From contig JBMNHK010000003.1 in NCBI GenBank assembly GCA_050950345.1, positions 244,658 through 308,657 on the forward strand: a stretch of DNA of 64,000 nucleotides, in the 5' to 3' direction. The stretch comes from Pelotomaculum_C sp050950345 (GTDB lineage Bacteria; Bacillota; Desulfotomaculia; Desulfotomaculales; Pelotomaculaceae). Position numbers and translations under genes: made by a program. Each line of letters opens with the position of its first letter. Position 1 is the stretch's first letter. The notes under the pieces were generated by a model that was not told the DNA's origin, did no database searches, and saw nothing but the letters and a program-made list of their open reading frames with translations. This document shows positions 8,507 through 17,096 of this stretch, piece by piece.

Positions 8507-9711
8507 GGTAAGTTGTAAAATTAAATGCCGCATATAACAAAAAAATAGAGACTCATGGCAAAACCTCTGATATGTTAAAGGTGACTAAACCACAACATAA
8601 AGGAGGCCATGCACATGAGTCAATCCCATTGTACCACGACATTACGCCGTTTTAAACACATTACATTAAGAGAACGCTACCAGATTGAAATTCTACTCAA
8701 GGAGAAGAAGCGCCCCAGCGAGATAGCGAAGCTGTTAGGCAAGCATAAACGAACCATCGAACGCGAGATTGGTCGTGGGACTGTCAGGATGCTAGGATAC
8801 GACCTTACTTATGTAGACAAATACTGCGCAGATACAGCCGAGCGAGGTATACCGCGAAAAAGCCGCTAATAAGGGAGCATGCTTAAAGATTGGTCATGAC
8901 CATGAACTGGCAAATCACATAGAAAAAAAGATTATCCAGGAGAAATATACGCCTGACGCAGTCATTGGCGAAATCTGGGCAAAAGGCATAAAATTTAAGA
9001 CCAGTATATGTACAAAAACGCTCTATAACTATATCGATAAAGAATTATTTGCAAATATAACGAATAAAGACCTGCCGGTAAAACGAGTACCCCGAAAAAA
9101 ACGCCATAAGAAGGTAAGAGTTGCCCACAACAATCTAAAAGGCACTAGCATAGAAGAAAGACCTGAAGCAGCTGGTAGCCGGGAGGAAGCCGGCCATTGG
9201 GAGATGGATTGTGTAGTAAGTGGCAAAGGAAAAGGCAAAGCCGCACTGCTAGTTCTGACAGAACGCCAGTCGAGAAAAGAGCTTATCCGAAAGATGCCGG
9301 AAAAGACACAGAAATCAGTGAAGAAAGCCCTGGATAGGCTTGAAAGGGAGTACGGAACACGCTTTGCAGAAGTGTTTAAAACCATTACGGTAGACAATGG
9401 AAGCGAGTTTCTTAACAGTGGCTGAATTAGAGAGTTCGGTTAGAAAGCCAGGCACTCAACGGACAAAAATCTTTTATGCCCACCCATTTAGCGCCTGGGA
9501 ACGTGGAACCAATGAAAATGCCAACAAGTTAATCCGCCGGTTTATACCAAAGGGCACAGATATCAGCAAGCTTAAGCAAAAAGACATCAGGCGAATTGAG
9601 AACTGGATGAATAATTACCCAAGAAAAATTCATGGATATAAATCTGCTAATGAGATGGTAGCATAATCAGAGGTGCCAAAATATGGGTGGCAATTAAACT
9701 TGCAATTAACC
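8507..9711 (+). mobile_element. IS30-family insertion sequence, complete ends, decayed transposase
   Basis: The element is 1,205 bp. Its ends form an imperfect inverted repeat: the first 25 bases on the left (from 8507, GGTAAGTTG...) match the reverse complement of the right end (to 9711, GGTTAATTG...) at about 18 of 25 positions. Identical 15-bp direct repeats flank it exactly. Most IS30 elements duplicate only a few bases, but some family members are known for long, variable duplications. The transposase inside is frameshifted twice, so this copy is unlikely to move by itself. Confidence 0.8.
8615..9666 (+). pseudogene. IS30-family transposase, two frameshifts
   Basis: The IS30 transposase is split over three frames. 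Frame one (to 8869) holds the N-terminal helix-turn-helix (RYQIEILLKEKKRPSEIAKL, followed by GKHKRTIEREI). The reading continues in a second frame from about 8850 (REKAANKGACLKIGHDHEL) through the first DDE block GHWEMDCVVSGKG to DNGSEFL at about 9415. It resumes in a third frame with HPFSAWERGTNENANKLIRR, containing the last catalytic Glu, to the stop at 9664-9666. A strong AAAGGAGG lies just before ATG 8609/8615; spacing favours 8615. All three acidic DDE residues survive, so the frameshifts could be recent or be sequencing errors. Confidence 0.88.
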
Positions 9712-9726
9712 GTTATACAAAATATC
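9712..9726. repeat. Right copy of 15-bp direct repeat flanking the IS30 element
   Basis: GTTATACAAAATATC, identical to 8492-8506, immediately outside the right inverted repeat. Confidence 0.8.
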
Positions 9727-9852
9727 AATTATTATAAGGTATTATGAGGGCCCCTGAAGCAGCTCATATCTCCAAGGGCCTTCACCGCATTTCAATATTA
9801 CTCAACAGGCTAGCCATAAGCACCCTGGACAGATCAAACCTTTTTTGCAGCA

Positions 9853-10041
9853 CTAGTCTCCCGAAATAGCACCGGTCGGGCAGCTATCAATAGCCTCTTG
9901 TGCCACATCTTCAAATTCAGCAGGAACCTCATCCACAATACTGTGAGCTTTCTCATTTTCATCCCAGGCAAAGACATCGGGACAAAGATCCACACATACA
10001 CCACAACTGATACACAATTCGGGATCAACCTCAACTCGCAA
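9853..10041 (-). CDS. Single-cluster [4Fe-4S] ferredoxin
   Basis: Small soluble electron carrier of about 62 residues. The cluster ligands are in CISCGVCVDLCP and the distal CPTGAISG. An acidic middle (ENEKAHSIVDEVPAEFEDV) is typical of low-potential clostridial or Thermotoga-type one-cluster ferredoxins. The frame is open from GTG at 10050, but that codon lies inside the ribosome site; AGGAGG followed by 7 bases and TTG at 10041 is the better start. It has no operon partner: the IS30 element lies downstream and a tRNA-Pro upstream. Its redox partner cannot be told. Confidence 0.9.
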   Translation of the reverse strand: MRVEVDPELCISCGVCVDLCPDVFAWDENEKAHSIVDEVPAEFEDVAQEAIDSCPTGAISGD

Positions 10042-10115
10042 AGTAAGCACCTCCTGTAAATTTGCATAGCTATAGTTTGGCGCAAATGGTGTTAATTATG
10101 TAAATTATTCTATAT

Positions 10116-10160
10116 GAAAAACAAAAATCCTTGACAAGTTAAGGACAAGTCAAGGATTTT
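10116..10160 (-). terminator. Terminator after tRNA-Pro
   Basis: Stem of AAAATCCTTGAC with GTCAAGGATTTT around a 12-base loop, T-rich on the minus-strand exit side, directly after the tRNA 3' end. Confidence 0.8.
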
Positions 10161-10163
10161 TAC

Positions 10164-10241
10164 TGGTCGGAGCGACACGACTTGAACGTGCGACCTCTAC
10201 CACCCCAAGATAGCGCTCTAGCCAAACTGAGCTACGCCCCG
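10164..10241 (-). tRNA. tRNA-Pro (anticodon GGG), CCA encoded
   Basis: The minus strand folds as a cloverleaf. The acceptor stem pairs CGGGGCG with CGCTCCG, followed by ACCA. The D arm is GCTC...GAGC. The anticodon stem CTATC/GGTAG holds loop TTGGGGT, so the anticodon is GGG (Pro, CCC/CCU). The T arm is GCACG TTCAAGT CGTGT. It is 78 nt including the encoded CCA. Confidence 0.92.
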
Positions 10242-10385
10242 TTGATTTGTATGCATAAACAATTGTAACTGGTTACATGCTGAAAGTCAAGAAAACAACC
10301 TCCTAATTCTTTTCCTTTTAGTTCTCTTCTCCTTTTAAATAGCCATTATAGCTTAGTTATCTACTGTTTAGCAACTCTGATGTCT

Positions 10386-10931
10386 TTAATTCCGCGCTAT
10401 AGTCCCATCGTATATCGCAAGAATACCTTCCCAACTACCCCTTCCGTAGAAATCGTCGTATTTATAAGCCATCCACATGTTTGTTTCTTCCGGCTCCTTC
10501 CATTCCACAAGCTTTGTTTCTTTCCTATTCTTCAGATTGACAACCCAGATTTCCATTTTCCCGTCATACGCTTCTGCATTAGCTCTTCCAAAGATCAGGA
10601 GTTCTTCACTCTTTAATAGCAGCGGGTTTTCATTACGATAATTCTTGTCAGTGGTGATTTGGCTAATTTTCCTACTATTATTCAGCTGTATTGAGTAAAG
10701 CTGCCTTTTTAAAGGGTAATTATCATTATATTCTTCTGTTAGATCGTTTTTGCTGATGGCCGCGAAATACAGAGTTTTCCCATCAGGTGAAAGCTGAGGC
10801 ATAGCTGGGACAAGCCCTTCCTGCTCTATCTCGTTTAGTGTATAGAAATTGGCCTGGTGGGGCGAAACTGCCCTGGCATTAAGATTAACTTCGTTCGTTC
10901 CATATAAGCATGTTCGCCAAACTATAATCAA
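10386..10931 (-). CDS. TolB/PD40-type beta-propeller fragment
   Basis: The 181 residues hold propeller-blade signatures: PQLSPDGKTLYFAAIS is a PD40 blade and QLYSIQLNNSRKISQITTD the next strand set. The C-terminal MEIWVVNLKNRKETKLVEW is a third. Full TolB-like proteins are 300-450 residues with a signal peptide, so this is short. The open frame begins with a TTG codon in a hydrophobic stretch (LIIVWRTC) that could be the end of a signal anchor. The frame stays open a little further upstream but I find no start with a ribosome site. It stops being recognisable at the same place (about 10,931) where a truncated plus-strand gene begins. A surface or periplasm-like role is inferred; no partner is seen. 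Confidence 0.5.
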   Translation of the reverse strand: MIIVWRTCLYGTNEVNLNARAVSPHQANFYTLNEIEQEGLVPAMPQLSPDGKTLYFAAISKNDLTEEYNDNYPLKRQLYSIQLNNSRKISQITTDKNYRNENPLLLKSEELLIFGRANAEAYDGKMEIWVVNLKNRKETKLVEWKEPEETNMWMAYKYDDFYGRGSWEGILAIYDGTIARN

Positions 10932-10932
10932 T

Positions 10933-11235
10933 ATGCTAAAACCTAAGTTAAAGCAATCAACTTTAACAGATCTATTTTATGATCCCCGCTGCGCAACGGG
11001 GCGCACATTCTTAGTTGCTAAAGACTTAGGTTGGCAGGGAGCGTTTTGTAGCGTTGAAACCAATCCTCGGGCCCATAGGATTTGTCTTCTTAATATAGCC
11101 ACGTATGAATTACCGGTCTATATGGTAAATAAACCTACGCCGCCAGATATGTCCCATGAAAATTGGGAGCATTATAACCGCTGGAATAATGCTCATTTAA
11201 GAATAGAAAAGTCGGAGGTTGAGTTAGGTGCCTAA
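10933..11235 (+). pseudogene. Truncated DNA-methyltransferase-like fragment
   Basis: From ATG 10933 the frame gives about 100 residues with a methyltransferase-like motif I, FYDPRCATGRTFLVAKDLGW (compare D-P-x-x-G-T-G-x-F-L), followed by a second strand with an acidic end (AFCSVETNPRAHRICLLNIA). This resembles the SAM-binding half of an N6-type DNA methylase, but the catalytic D/NPPY motif and target domain are absent. There is no clear ribosome site, and the frame is open upstream into the antisense of the propeller gene. It overlaps the next small HTH gene by 8 bases. I read it as a remnant; it could also be a small phage or plasmid protein of unknown role. Confidence 0.45.
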
Positions 11236-11419
11236 GAATAGTGAATTCTATACTGTTAAAGAAATGAGAGAATACCTTGGGTTGGGTCACGTTACTGCTT
11301 ATAACTTGTTAAGAACTAAAGGGTTCCCTGCTTTTAAAGTGGGGAACACATGGCGGATTTCTAAACACGGACTGGAAGAGTGGATCAAAAAACAATCATA
11401 TATTTCTAAGACATCTTAA
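11228..11419 (+). CDS. Excisionase-type helix-turn-helix protein
   Basis: A 63-residue protein of the MerR-like excisionase family. YTVKEMREYLGLGHVTAYNL is the HTH and GFPAFKVGNTWRISKHGLEE the wing, followed by WIKK. Such proteins come with phage, plasmid or transposon recombination modules as directionality factors, and also as antitoxin-like regulators. The start is GTG at 11228, overlapping the upstream fragment, with GGAGG 6-10 bases before it. No integrase is nearby, so this may be a leftover of a lost element. Confidence 0.75.
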   Translation: MPKNSEFYTVKEMREYLGLGHVTAYNLLRTKGFPAFKVGNTWRISKHGLEEWIKKQSYISKTS

Positions 11420-11473
11420 CCTAAAAATAAACCACTTTGACAAGCCTTAATATAAAAGAAAGGAGTAGATGCG

Positions 11474-11647
11474 GTGAAGAAGTATTGCCCGAATTGCGGT
11501 AAAATGGAGTGCGAGTTTACAGGCGACGGCTATGTAGAAAAGGGTAATTTTGATGAAGCAATAGGCGTATTCGAAGAAGAAGGCAGTGTGAGCGAGTATA
11601 CCTGTAAAGCTTGCGGAACTGTGTTTTTCGTGTGGAAAAATGAGTAG
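11474..11647 (+). CDS. Small zinc-ribbon protein
   Basis: 57 residues from GTG 11474, with AAAGGAGT at a good distance. Two Cys pairs, CPNCG near the N-terminus and CKACG near the C-terminus, form a zinc ribbon around an acidic middle (FDEAIGVFEEEG). The function is unknown; such proteins often bind nucleic acid or act as adaptors. A terminator follows directly. Confidence 0.7.
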   Translation: MKKYCPNCGKMECEFTGDGYVEKGNFDEAIGVFEEEGSVSEYTCKACGTVFFVWKNE

Positions 11648-11655
11648 GATGCTAT

Positions 11656-11693
11656 ATGCCAGGTATCATTGATACCTGGCATACTTATTTTAT
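11656..11693 (+). terminator. Terminator after the zinc-ribbon gene
   Basis: Perfect palindrome ATGCCAGGTATC/GATACCTGGCAT with a 3-base loop, followed by ACTTATTTTATTT. Confidence 0.8.
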
Positions 11694-11992
11694 TTACACC
11701 ACTTATCACACTACTTAAGCTCCCCGCAGCCCAGTTGTACCAAGACTTGCAAGGATCTTGAAAATACCACTTATGAGTTTTAGGATTTAATAAAAATTAT
11801 TTTAGCTGGTCTGAAAAAAGCTTATTTTACAAGGATTTATGTCTCTTTATTTATACCACTTATTTACCACTTATAATCAAAAAAACTATATAAAATAGGG
11901 GTAAAAATCATAAAAAGCATATAAAAAAGCACCACCTTGTTTTTGTGGTGCTTTTCCGGAAGCCTTGATTTTACTGGGCTCCAAGGTTTTTT
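11694..11992. other. AT-rich gap, no gene seen
   Basis: About 300 bases, very AT-rich, with a triple occurrence of a short TACCACTTAT-like word between 11700 and 11880. No open frame with a ribosome site was found. It ends in the tRNA-Ala terminator. Confidence 0.5.
11922..11956 (-). terminator. Terminator after tRNA-Ala
   Basis: AAAGCACCACC paired with GTGGTGCTTTT, with six T on the minus-strand exit side. On the minus strand it lies about 37 bases beyond the tRNA 3' end. Confidence 0.8.
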
Positions 11993-12068
<76 letters not shown>

Positions 12069-12228
12069 AGGATCATTTATCGATGTTTATTTTACTATCT
12101 ATCGCCTCAGCGGTCAAGGCCTATTACCTAACTCACCAGCGACACCAACTAGTTTACCACTTTTCTCACCTGAGATCAACTACAACCTCGATTTAAATTT
12201 TAGCAATTCTTTTTTCGCCAGATTCGCC

Positions 12229-12960
12229 TCAAGCTTTTCTATAGATAAAGGTACCAAAACCAAAATGCCTGCGGTATTGCCGCATTATTCTGCGATAATC
12301 ATTTAAAGCCCGTGCATGATGGGCTTTAATCCCCGCCCCCAACACAAAAAAAGGATTAAATTCACCAACAAACATTTCCTTTAAATGCTCCAGCGGTCCA
12401 GGGAAATTGCGCCATATGGCCGCAACTTCACTGAACCCGGCCGCCTCGAATGTCTGTTGCCACTCCCGAAAAGTAGGTATTCCAGGTAAGCCACATACAG
12501 CTTTCATCTGTTCTCTACCATGAGCTGGCAGGGAAGCCTTGGCGAATAACTCAATATCCACCAGAAGCCCCCCTTTCTTTAATACTCTGAAACACTCTTT
12601 GATACCCTGTAGCGCAGGCAGAAAAACCATTACCGATTCTATCATGATTAAGTCGGCGACCTGGTCGCGAAAGGGCATATTCAGCACATCACCATGGACA
12701 AAATGTACGTCGGCCTTTTCCTGTTGTGCCCTATCCCTGGCCTTAGCAAGCATCTCAGTTGAATTGTCCAGGGCAAATACATGCGCCCCGTAAACTTTTG
12801 CCAGGTGGCAAGCGGTCCTGCCGGTTCCGCAACCAACATCAATAATAATATCATCCCGGGATATTTTAAAGTTCCGCAGCGTTGACAGGGTGTGATGGAA
12901 GCCACCCGGATGTAAACTGCTGCCACCTATGGCAGCGATAGCTTCTAGATATGAGTTCAT
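12229..12960 (-). CDS. Class I SAM-dependent methyltransferase
   Basis: 243 residues with a standard UbiE-like Rossmann core: motif I IIIDVGCGTGRTACHLAKVY, motif II acidic end VFALDNS, the VHFVHGDVLNMPF post-motif, and the ECFRVLKKGGLLVDIELF strand. The C-terminal 80 residues, after PTFREWQQTFEAAGFSEV, include an aromatic and basic tail (RRIMRQYRRHFGFGTFIYRK). The substrate cannot be read from sequence; small-molecule or lipid methylation is usual for the class. It is a single gene between a tRNA and the glycosyltransferase operon, on the same strand as the operon but separated by over 120 bases. Confidence 0.85.
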   Translation of the reverse strand: MNSYLEAIAAIGGSSLHPGGFHHTLSTLRNFKISRDDIIIDVGCGTGRTACHLAKVYGAHVFALDNSTEMLAKARDRAQQEKADVHFVHGDVLNMPFRDQVADLIMIESVMVFLPALQGIKECFRVLKKGGLLVDIELFAKASLPAHGREQMKAVCGLPGIPTFREWQQTFEAAGFSEVAAIWRNFPGPLEHLKEMFVGEFNPFFVLGAGIKAHHARALNDYRRIMRQYRRHFGFGTFIYRKA

Positions 12961-13082
12961 CAGTAATCTCCTTAAACTATTACCCTACATATTATGTAGT
13001 AAGGAGATATTGAGTTACACTACTTAATCTGTGCTTACCGATGTCCTCTTCTTTAAATACATGAAAATACTTGAATACTTTA

Positions 13083-14153
13083 TTAACTAATCCATCTTCC
13101 TGCAACAAACATGGCACAGATAACTGAAAAGGCAATTGTAGTTATTATTGTATAAGGGTGATATAAATTATGTTTACGCAACAGAATAGCTAAGGTGATA
13201 AAGCCCGGGAAAAGCACCAAAATATATCTTGGCATGCCAAGGGGCATGTCGCCGACTACGGAGGAAAACGGAATTAAGAAGCCGAGAACAAGGAAAATCA
13301 GCATTGAACGATCTTTAATATATTTGAAGCTTCTAATTACCAGGTAAAGGAACAATAGAGCCATACCAGATTCGAAGAGGCTGTATGAATTATTATTGTA
13401 AATAAATGAAGCCAGGTTACGCAACTGACCGGCTCCCGGGTATGCAAAATGCCGGTTACCCCAGTAAGGCGTTTGCAGGGAATGTGAAAACGCCAACGGA
13501 TCCCCTGTGGCTTGCCAAAGGATGAATAAAAATACAAGCAACGACGCAGGAATCAAGGCCAAGGGCAGGGCTTTTCTGATATTCAGCCGATAACCTTCCT
13601 GCTGATACTGCATGTACAAAAAGGCCAGGAAAAGAACAACGCCGATATTTCTCGTTAAGGCTGCACAGGCTCCTAATATTGCTGCTAGTATCCACCGCTT
13701 CTGACGGCCATAATAAAAGGCAGCCAGTGTAAAGGCTAAAAATGGGGCTTCAGTATAAATAGTGGAATAAAATATCGCAGTTGGGAAAAACAGCATGATA
13801 AAAACAGCGGCAGAAGCAATTTCAAGGTCATATTCTTCTTTAACCAGTCGATGCAGATAATAGCAGGCTATAAAAAGCGCTGCGTTAGATATTAAGAAAC
13901 CGGCAGCGACAGCATCCTGCGTCAAATACGTCAAGAGGCGGATCATGATGGGTAATAAAGGGAAAAAAGGCGCACTGTTAAAATCGTACCCCTGCCCGGC
14001 AATTCTAAGATACCAACCGGCATCATAGTGGATTAATGAATCGAAAATAACATGCGGGTGTAATCCTTCTAGTGTGGCAGGGAGTATTGGACCAAGGTAG
14101 TCTCTGGTGAGATAAATCAAAAATATTATGTAAAGTTTGTTGAGAATGTACAT
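13083..14153 (-). CDS. Membrane mannosyltransferase-like protein (PIG-V type GT-C)
   Basis: Polytopic membrane protein of 356 residues with roughly nine to ten hydrophobic segments. The first luminal-side loop has HYDAGWYLRIAGQGYDF, the acidic signature of PIG-V-like GT-C glycosyltransferases, and FFPTAIFYSTIYTEAPFLA follows. Such enzymes move a sugar from a lipid-phosphate donor to an acceptor outside the membrane. It is the last gene of a three-gene unit with a polyprenyl-phosphate sugar synthase (GT2) and GtrA, which together could make, flip and use a lipid-linked sugar. A stop codon lies a short way upstream in frame, so ATG 14153 is the earliest good start. Confidence 0.8.
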   Translation of the reverse strand: MYILNKLYIIFLIYLTRDYLGPILPATLEGLHPHVIFDSLIHYDAGWYLRIAGQGYDFNSAPFFPLLPIMIRLLTYLTQDAVAAGFLISNAALFIACYYLHRLVKEEYDLEIASAAVFIMLFFPTAIFYSTIYTEAPFLAFTLAAFYYGRQKRWILAAILGACAALTRNIGVVLFLAFLYMQYQQEGYRLNIRKALPLALIPASLLVFLFILWQATGDPLAFSHSLQTPYWGNRHFAYPGAGQLRNLASFIYNNNSYSLFESGMALLFLYLVIRSFKYIKDRSMLIFLVLGFLIPFSSVVGDMPLGMPRYILVLFPGFITLAILLRKHNLYHPYTIITTIAFSVICAMFVAGRWIS

Positions 14154-14189
14154 GTAACCGACATGTTTTAAGCTCTCTTTGATGGAACA

Positions 14190-14633
14190 CTACCCCCTGG
14201 TTACCTTAGCCATCATCTTGTTTTCACGGAAAACCCACAGCTTATTTAGGGTGAAATTTATAGAAAAGGTTATGGCCGTAGCAAAAAACAAGGATGTTAT
14301 ATGTGCCAAGTTAAGATTTAAGAATATATAAATAGACAAGCTGTTTATACCCAGGCTTACTGTATTAACCAATAAAAATCTAATAAGGCGCCTGACCTCA
14401 TTCGCAGCTCGGCTCCCCTTAAAAGTCCAGGACCTGTTCAGCAAATAGCTGTTGATCATACCACATAAATAACTGATCCCTTTGGCAATGGTGTAGAAAA
14501 TTACGCTCTCTACAGGATACAATCCAACTATGACAAAATAAACAGCCCAGTCAACAAGAGTATTGAGGCCTCCTACTATAGCGAACCGGCATATTTGAAA
14601 AATATTTTCCGTAATAGCACCCTCCTTACGCAC
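14190..14633 (-). CDS. GtrA-family membrane protein
   Basis: 147 residues with four predicted membrane helices, the GtrA fold. CRFAIVGGLNTLVDWAVYF is the first helix with the typical G-G-x-N-T-x-x-D, and NRSWTFKG and LNKLWVFRE are the two W-x-F repeats after helices two and four. GtrA proteins are thought to move polyprenyl-phosphate sugars across the membrane. It sits 4 bases after the GT2 gene and 36 bases before the mannosyltransferase, between the making and using genes. Confidence 0.9.
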   Translation of the reverse strand: MRKEGAITENIFQICRFAIVGGLNTLVDWAVYFVIVGLYPVESVIFYTIAKGISYLCGMINSYLLNRSWTFKGSRAANEVRRLIRFLLVNTVSLGINSLSIYIFLNLNLAHITSLFFATAITFSINFTLNKLWVFRENKMMAKVTRG

Positions 14634-14637
14634 CTGT

Positions 14638-15354
14638 TTATTCTGAGCGAGGAGAAAAGCTACTCTTTAATGCAAATAATTCTTTAAAGGCGCGAAATAT
14701 TACAGACAGTTTTGCACCGGTCTGTTCTCCGGCAATACGGGGGAAATGACTCACCCCCACCTCGGTAATAGTATAACCTTTGGCCTTTGCCTTGGCCAGT
14801 ATTTCCGTATCGATTAAAGCCCCCTGGGAAGTCAAGGTAATATCGTCAAATATTTTACGTTTATATAATTTAAAAGCAGAATCCACATCAGAAACATTTA
14901 TTCTAAAAAGAGCGTTAACTAAAGCACCCCACAAAAAAGCATTGAGCTTGCGAATAAAGGGATCCTGGCGGCAGATCCTGTAGCCTGAGACAATGTCCGC
15001 TTTTTCTATAAGGGGTAAAAGCATTTCTAACTCCTCTATGTTAAACTGCCCATCGCCATCTGTATAGAAGACGAGTTCCTTTGTCGCATTCTTAAAACCC
15101 GTCTGAAGCGCAGCCCCATATCCCTGGTTGACTTCATGATGAATTACCCGAACTCCCTGGTTTTTATGGGAGAGTTCTTCTGCAATTTCACCTGTGCGGT
15201 CGCTGCTCCCGTCGTTTACAATAATAATCTCATAATCATCTGATATGCGCTTGGCAACTTTAATTGCTTCCATCGTTACCCTGGTCACATTTTGTTCTTC
15301 ATTATAACAAGGAAAAAAGATGCTGATAGAGTACTTCTTCATTTTTCTCCCCAA
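14638..15354 (-). CDS. Family 2 glycosyltransferase, dolichyl-phosphate-mannose-synthase type
   Basis: 238 residues. The GT-A core starts with SISIFFPCYNEEQNVTRV, then EIIIVNDGSSDRTGEIAEEL (nucleotide-sugar binding) and the DXD-like YTDGDGQFNIEEL. ALIDTEILAKAKAKGYTITE completes the catalytic region. There is no long C-terminal membrane anchor, so it is the short soluble or membrane-associated type that charges polyprenyl phosphate with a hexose. It is first in the operon with GtrA and the PIG-V-like transferase. Confidence 0.9.
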   Translation of the reverse strand: MGRKMKKYSISIFFPCYNEEQNVTRVTMEAIKVAKRISDDYEIIIVNDGSSDRTGEIAEELSHKNQGVRVIHHEVNQGYGAALQTGFKNATKELVFYTDGDGQFNIEELEMLLPLIEKADIVSGYRICRQDPFIRKLNAFLWGALVNALFRINVSDVDSAFKLYKRKIFDDITLTSQGALIDTEILAKAKAKGYTITEVGVSHFPRIAGEQTGAKLSVIFRAFKELFALKSSFSPRSE

Positions 15355-15588
15355 TCCTTAGTCCCTACTATGTTTACTTTCGGTGGTATACCTTCGACAA
15401 GACAGCCTGTCTTCCTCCTTTAACCATTTTATAAAAATTCTATCATTATAGCCTTTGACTATTTAAACATTTTTATACAATACAATCATTCGTCAGATAA
15501 AAAGTAATTTACTGTGCTTAGTATAAGAATAATTTTAGAAATATTCAACATAATACATTTAGTTCAGAATCCAAGAAAGGGTGTTTAT

Positions 15589-15816
15589 ATGGATTGGTTA
15601 AAACGCTTGTCTTTGGCTTTGATTATCATTGGCGCTTTGAACTGGCTTTTGATCGGCTTTTTTGAATGGGATTTGGTTGCAGCTATTTTTGGGGGCAATG
15701 CACTAAGGCAATCTTCTGCTTTAAGCAGAGTGATTTATTCTCTTGTAGGACTTGCCGGTATTTATGCCATATCCTTCTTTTTCTCCAAAAATGCACTGGT
15801 GAAAGATAAACACTAA
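15589..15816 (+). CDS. DUF378 (YuzA-like) small membrane protein
   Basis: 75 residues with two membrane helices: LSLALIIIGALNWLLIGFF and the segment SRVIYSLVGLAGIYAISFF. The first helix has the G-A-L-N-W motif of the DUF378 family. The frame is open upstream from 15514, but ATG 15589 with AAGAAAGGGTG before it fits the family length. Function is unknown; these genes often belong to stress or sporulation regulons. Confidence 0.85.
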   Translation: MDWLKRLSLALIIIGALNWLLIGFFEWDLVAAIFGGNALRQSSALSRVIYSLVGLAGIYAISFFFSKNALVKDKH

Positions 15817-15889
15817 GTTTATCGCTAAGTATAGAAGAAGCATGATCTGACCATAATTATATTGGAATAATAATCAGGGAGGAATATGA

Positions 15890-16030
15890 ATGACTCCAGA
15901 AAAAAAGAAGAATAAAATATTGCCGGATGCTCTAGAAACAGCAGAAGAAGAATGCGGGCTTTGTTCTGAAGAAGCTGAATATGAATGCATGTCCTGTTCA
16001 AAACCAATTGAAGAGCAAAAGTCTAACTGA
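15890..16030 (+). CDS. Small acidic protein with two Cys pairs
   Basis: 46 residues from ATG 15890. GGGAGG precedes it by 7-8 bases. An overlapping ATG at 15886 gives only nine codons, so 15890 is the start. CGLC and CMSC are a likely metal-binding pair in a Glu-rich chain. No family recognised. A terminator follows 10 bases after the stop. Confidence 0.6.
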   Translation: MTPEKKKNKILPDALETAEEECGLCSEEAEYECMSCSKPIEEQKSN

Positions 16031-16040
16031 TGGAGACCTG

Positions 16041-16075
16041 GAGACCTAGCGAGACCTGGCGAGGTCTCTTTTTTT
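16041..16075 (+). terminator. Terminator after the small Cys-pair gene
   Basis: GAGACCT pairs with AGGTCTC, followed by eight T. The left arm is present in three tandem copies (GAGACCT at about 16033, 16041 and 16051). Confidence 0.75.
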
Positions 16076-16178
16076 AATTTATAAGTTATTCTTTTTTACG
16101 CTCTTAACAGGGCTTGCCACAAGAGTTAACAAATGCTATAGTTGGTTTGACCAAAAAAATTATATGGGGTGATGTCGT

Positions 16179-16397
16179 TTGAACCTCGATGAAAAGGAGC
16201 ACCTAAACGATTACAGGGTAAACTTCCTAGGCGATAATTCCATTATAAGCATTGAAGTTACCTGTTGCGGTAAACACATCGGAGAAATAAGGTTTAAAAA
16301 CGGTGAAAAGATAAAGTGCCCGCAATGCGGCGTTGTCCATAAAGTTAAAATACAGCATAACCATTTCCATATCCGTCCCGAACAGCAAAAAAGTTAA
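16179..16397 (+). CDS. Small CC/CxxC protein of unknown function
   Basis: 72 residues from TTG 16179 behind a GGGGTGA ribosome site. It has VTCCGKHIGEIRF and KIKCPQCGVVHKVKI, so it probably folds as a one-zinc ribbon with a His-rich tail (HNHFHIRP). It ends 10 bases before the convergent repressor gene. No family recognised. Confidence 0.6.
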   Translation: MNLDEKEHLNDYRVNFLGDNSIISIEVTCCGKHIGEIRFKNGEKIKCPQCGVVHKVKIQHNHFHIRPEQQKS

Positions 16398-16406
16398 TCT
16401 TAAGAA

Positions 16407-17096
16407 CTACTTTTTTTCTCTTGCTATTTTTAACGTTGCTGGAAATTTAAAAACACCGGCATAAACCCCTTGAATTTGCAAATCGTCTATGCCGGCCAGC
16501 AAAAGGTCGGGATAAGCCGGGTTAGCGGCTTCCAGGCGGACACTGCCGTCACTGTTGAGATGAAATATTTTCAATGTGGTTTCATCCCCGTTAACTAAAG
16601 CGCAAACAATCTGACCATCAAAATCAACATGTGCTTGACGGCGAATTAATACCAGATCCCCTTCATTAATTCCTGCGTCAATCATTGAATCCCCTTTTAC
16701 CTGCAGAGCAAAATGCTCCTTGGCAGCTAAATGGGACGGCACTGGAAGCAAGCCTATTTTATTCTGTTCTGCAAAGACCGGTTGACCGGCATGTATATTA
16801 CCTATGACATCGATATTTGTTAACTCATGAATATGCCCAACGTTATGTACAGGAGTGGTTTTCCAATCACTCCTATTCTCATCCAAACCTGCTAAAAAAT
16901 AATGAATTGGTTGAGATAAAACCTCTGCTAACCTAAACAAATCTTCTATACTGATTTTACGTTTTCCCTTCTCATAATAATTAATTGCCGTAGCCGTAAG
17001 ACCCAACCTGGCCCCCAGCCCGGCCTGAGACAGCGATTTTTCTTCCCTGGCCTTTTTTATTTTAGCACCGATTTTTTTAAACATACAAAACCTCAT
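16407..17096 (-). CDS. XRE / S24 LexA-like self-cleaving repressor
   Basis: 229 residues. The N-terminal Xre-type HTH spans about 8-65 (KIKKAREEKSLSQAGLGARL and the recognition helix around LTATAINYYEKGKR). The C-terminal S24 peptidase domain has a cleavage-site-like Ala-Gly in NIHAGQPVF, nucleophile Ser in LQVKGDSMIDAGI and the general-base Lys in ETTLKIF. The cleavage parts are complete, so RecA-stimulated autocleavage is plausible. The architecture is that of phage-type or HdiR-like repressors rather than the winged-helix LexA. ATG 17084 is an alternative start. It is transcribed divergently from the SAM-riboswitch operon. Confidence 0.85.
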   Translation of the reverse strand: MRFCMFKKIGAKIKKAREEKSLSQAGLGARLGLTATAINYYEKGKRKISIEDLFRLAEVLSQPIHYFLAGLDENRSDWKTTPVHNVGHIHELTNIDVIGNIHAGQPVFAEQNKIGLLPVPSHLAAKEHFALQVKGDSMIDAGINEGDLVLIRRQAHVDFDGQIVCALVNGDETTLKIFHLNSDGSVRLEAANPAYPDLLLAGIDDLQIQGVYAGVFKFPATLKIAREKK

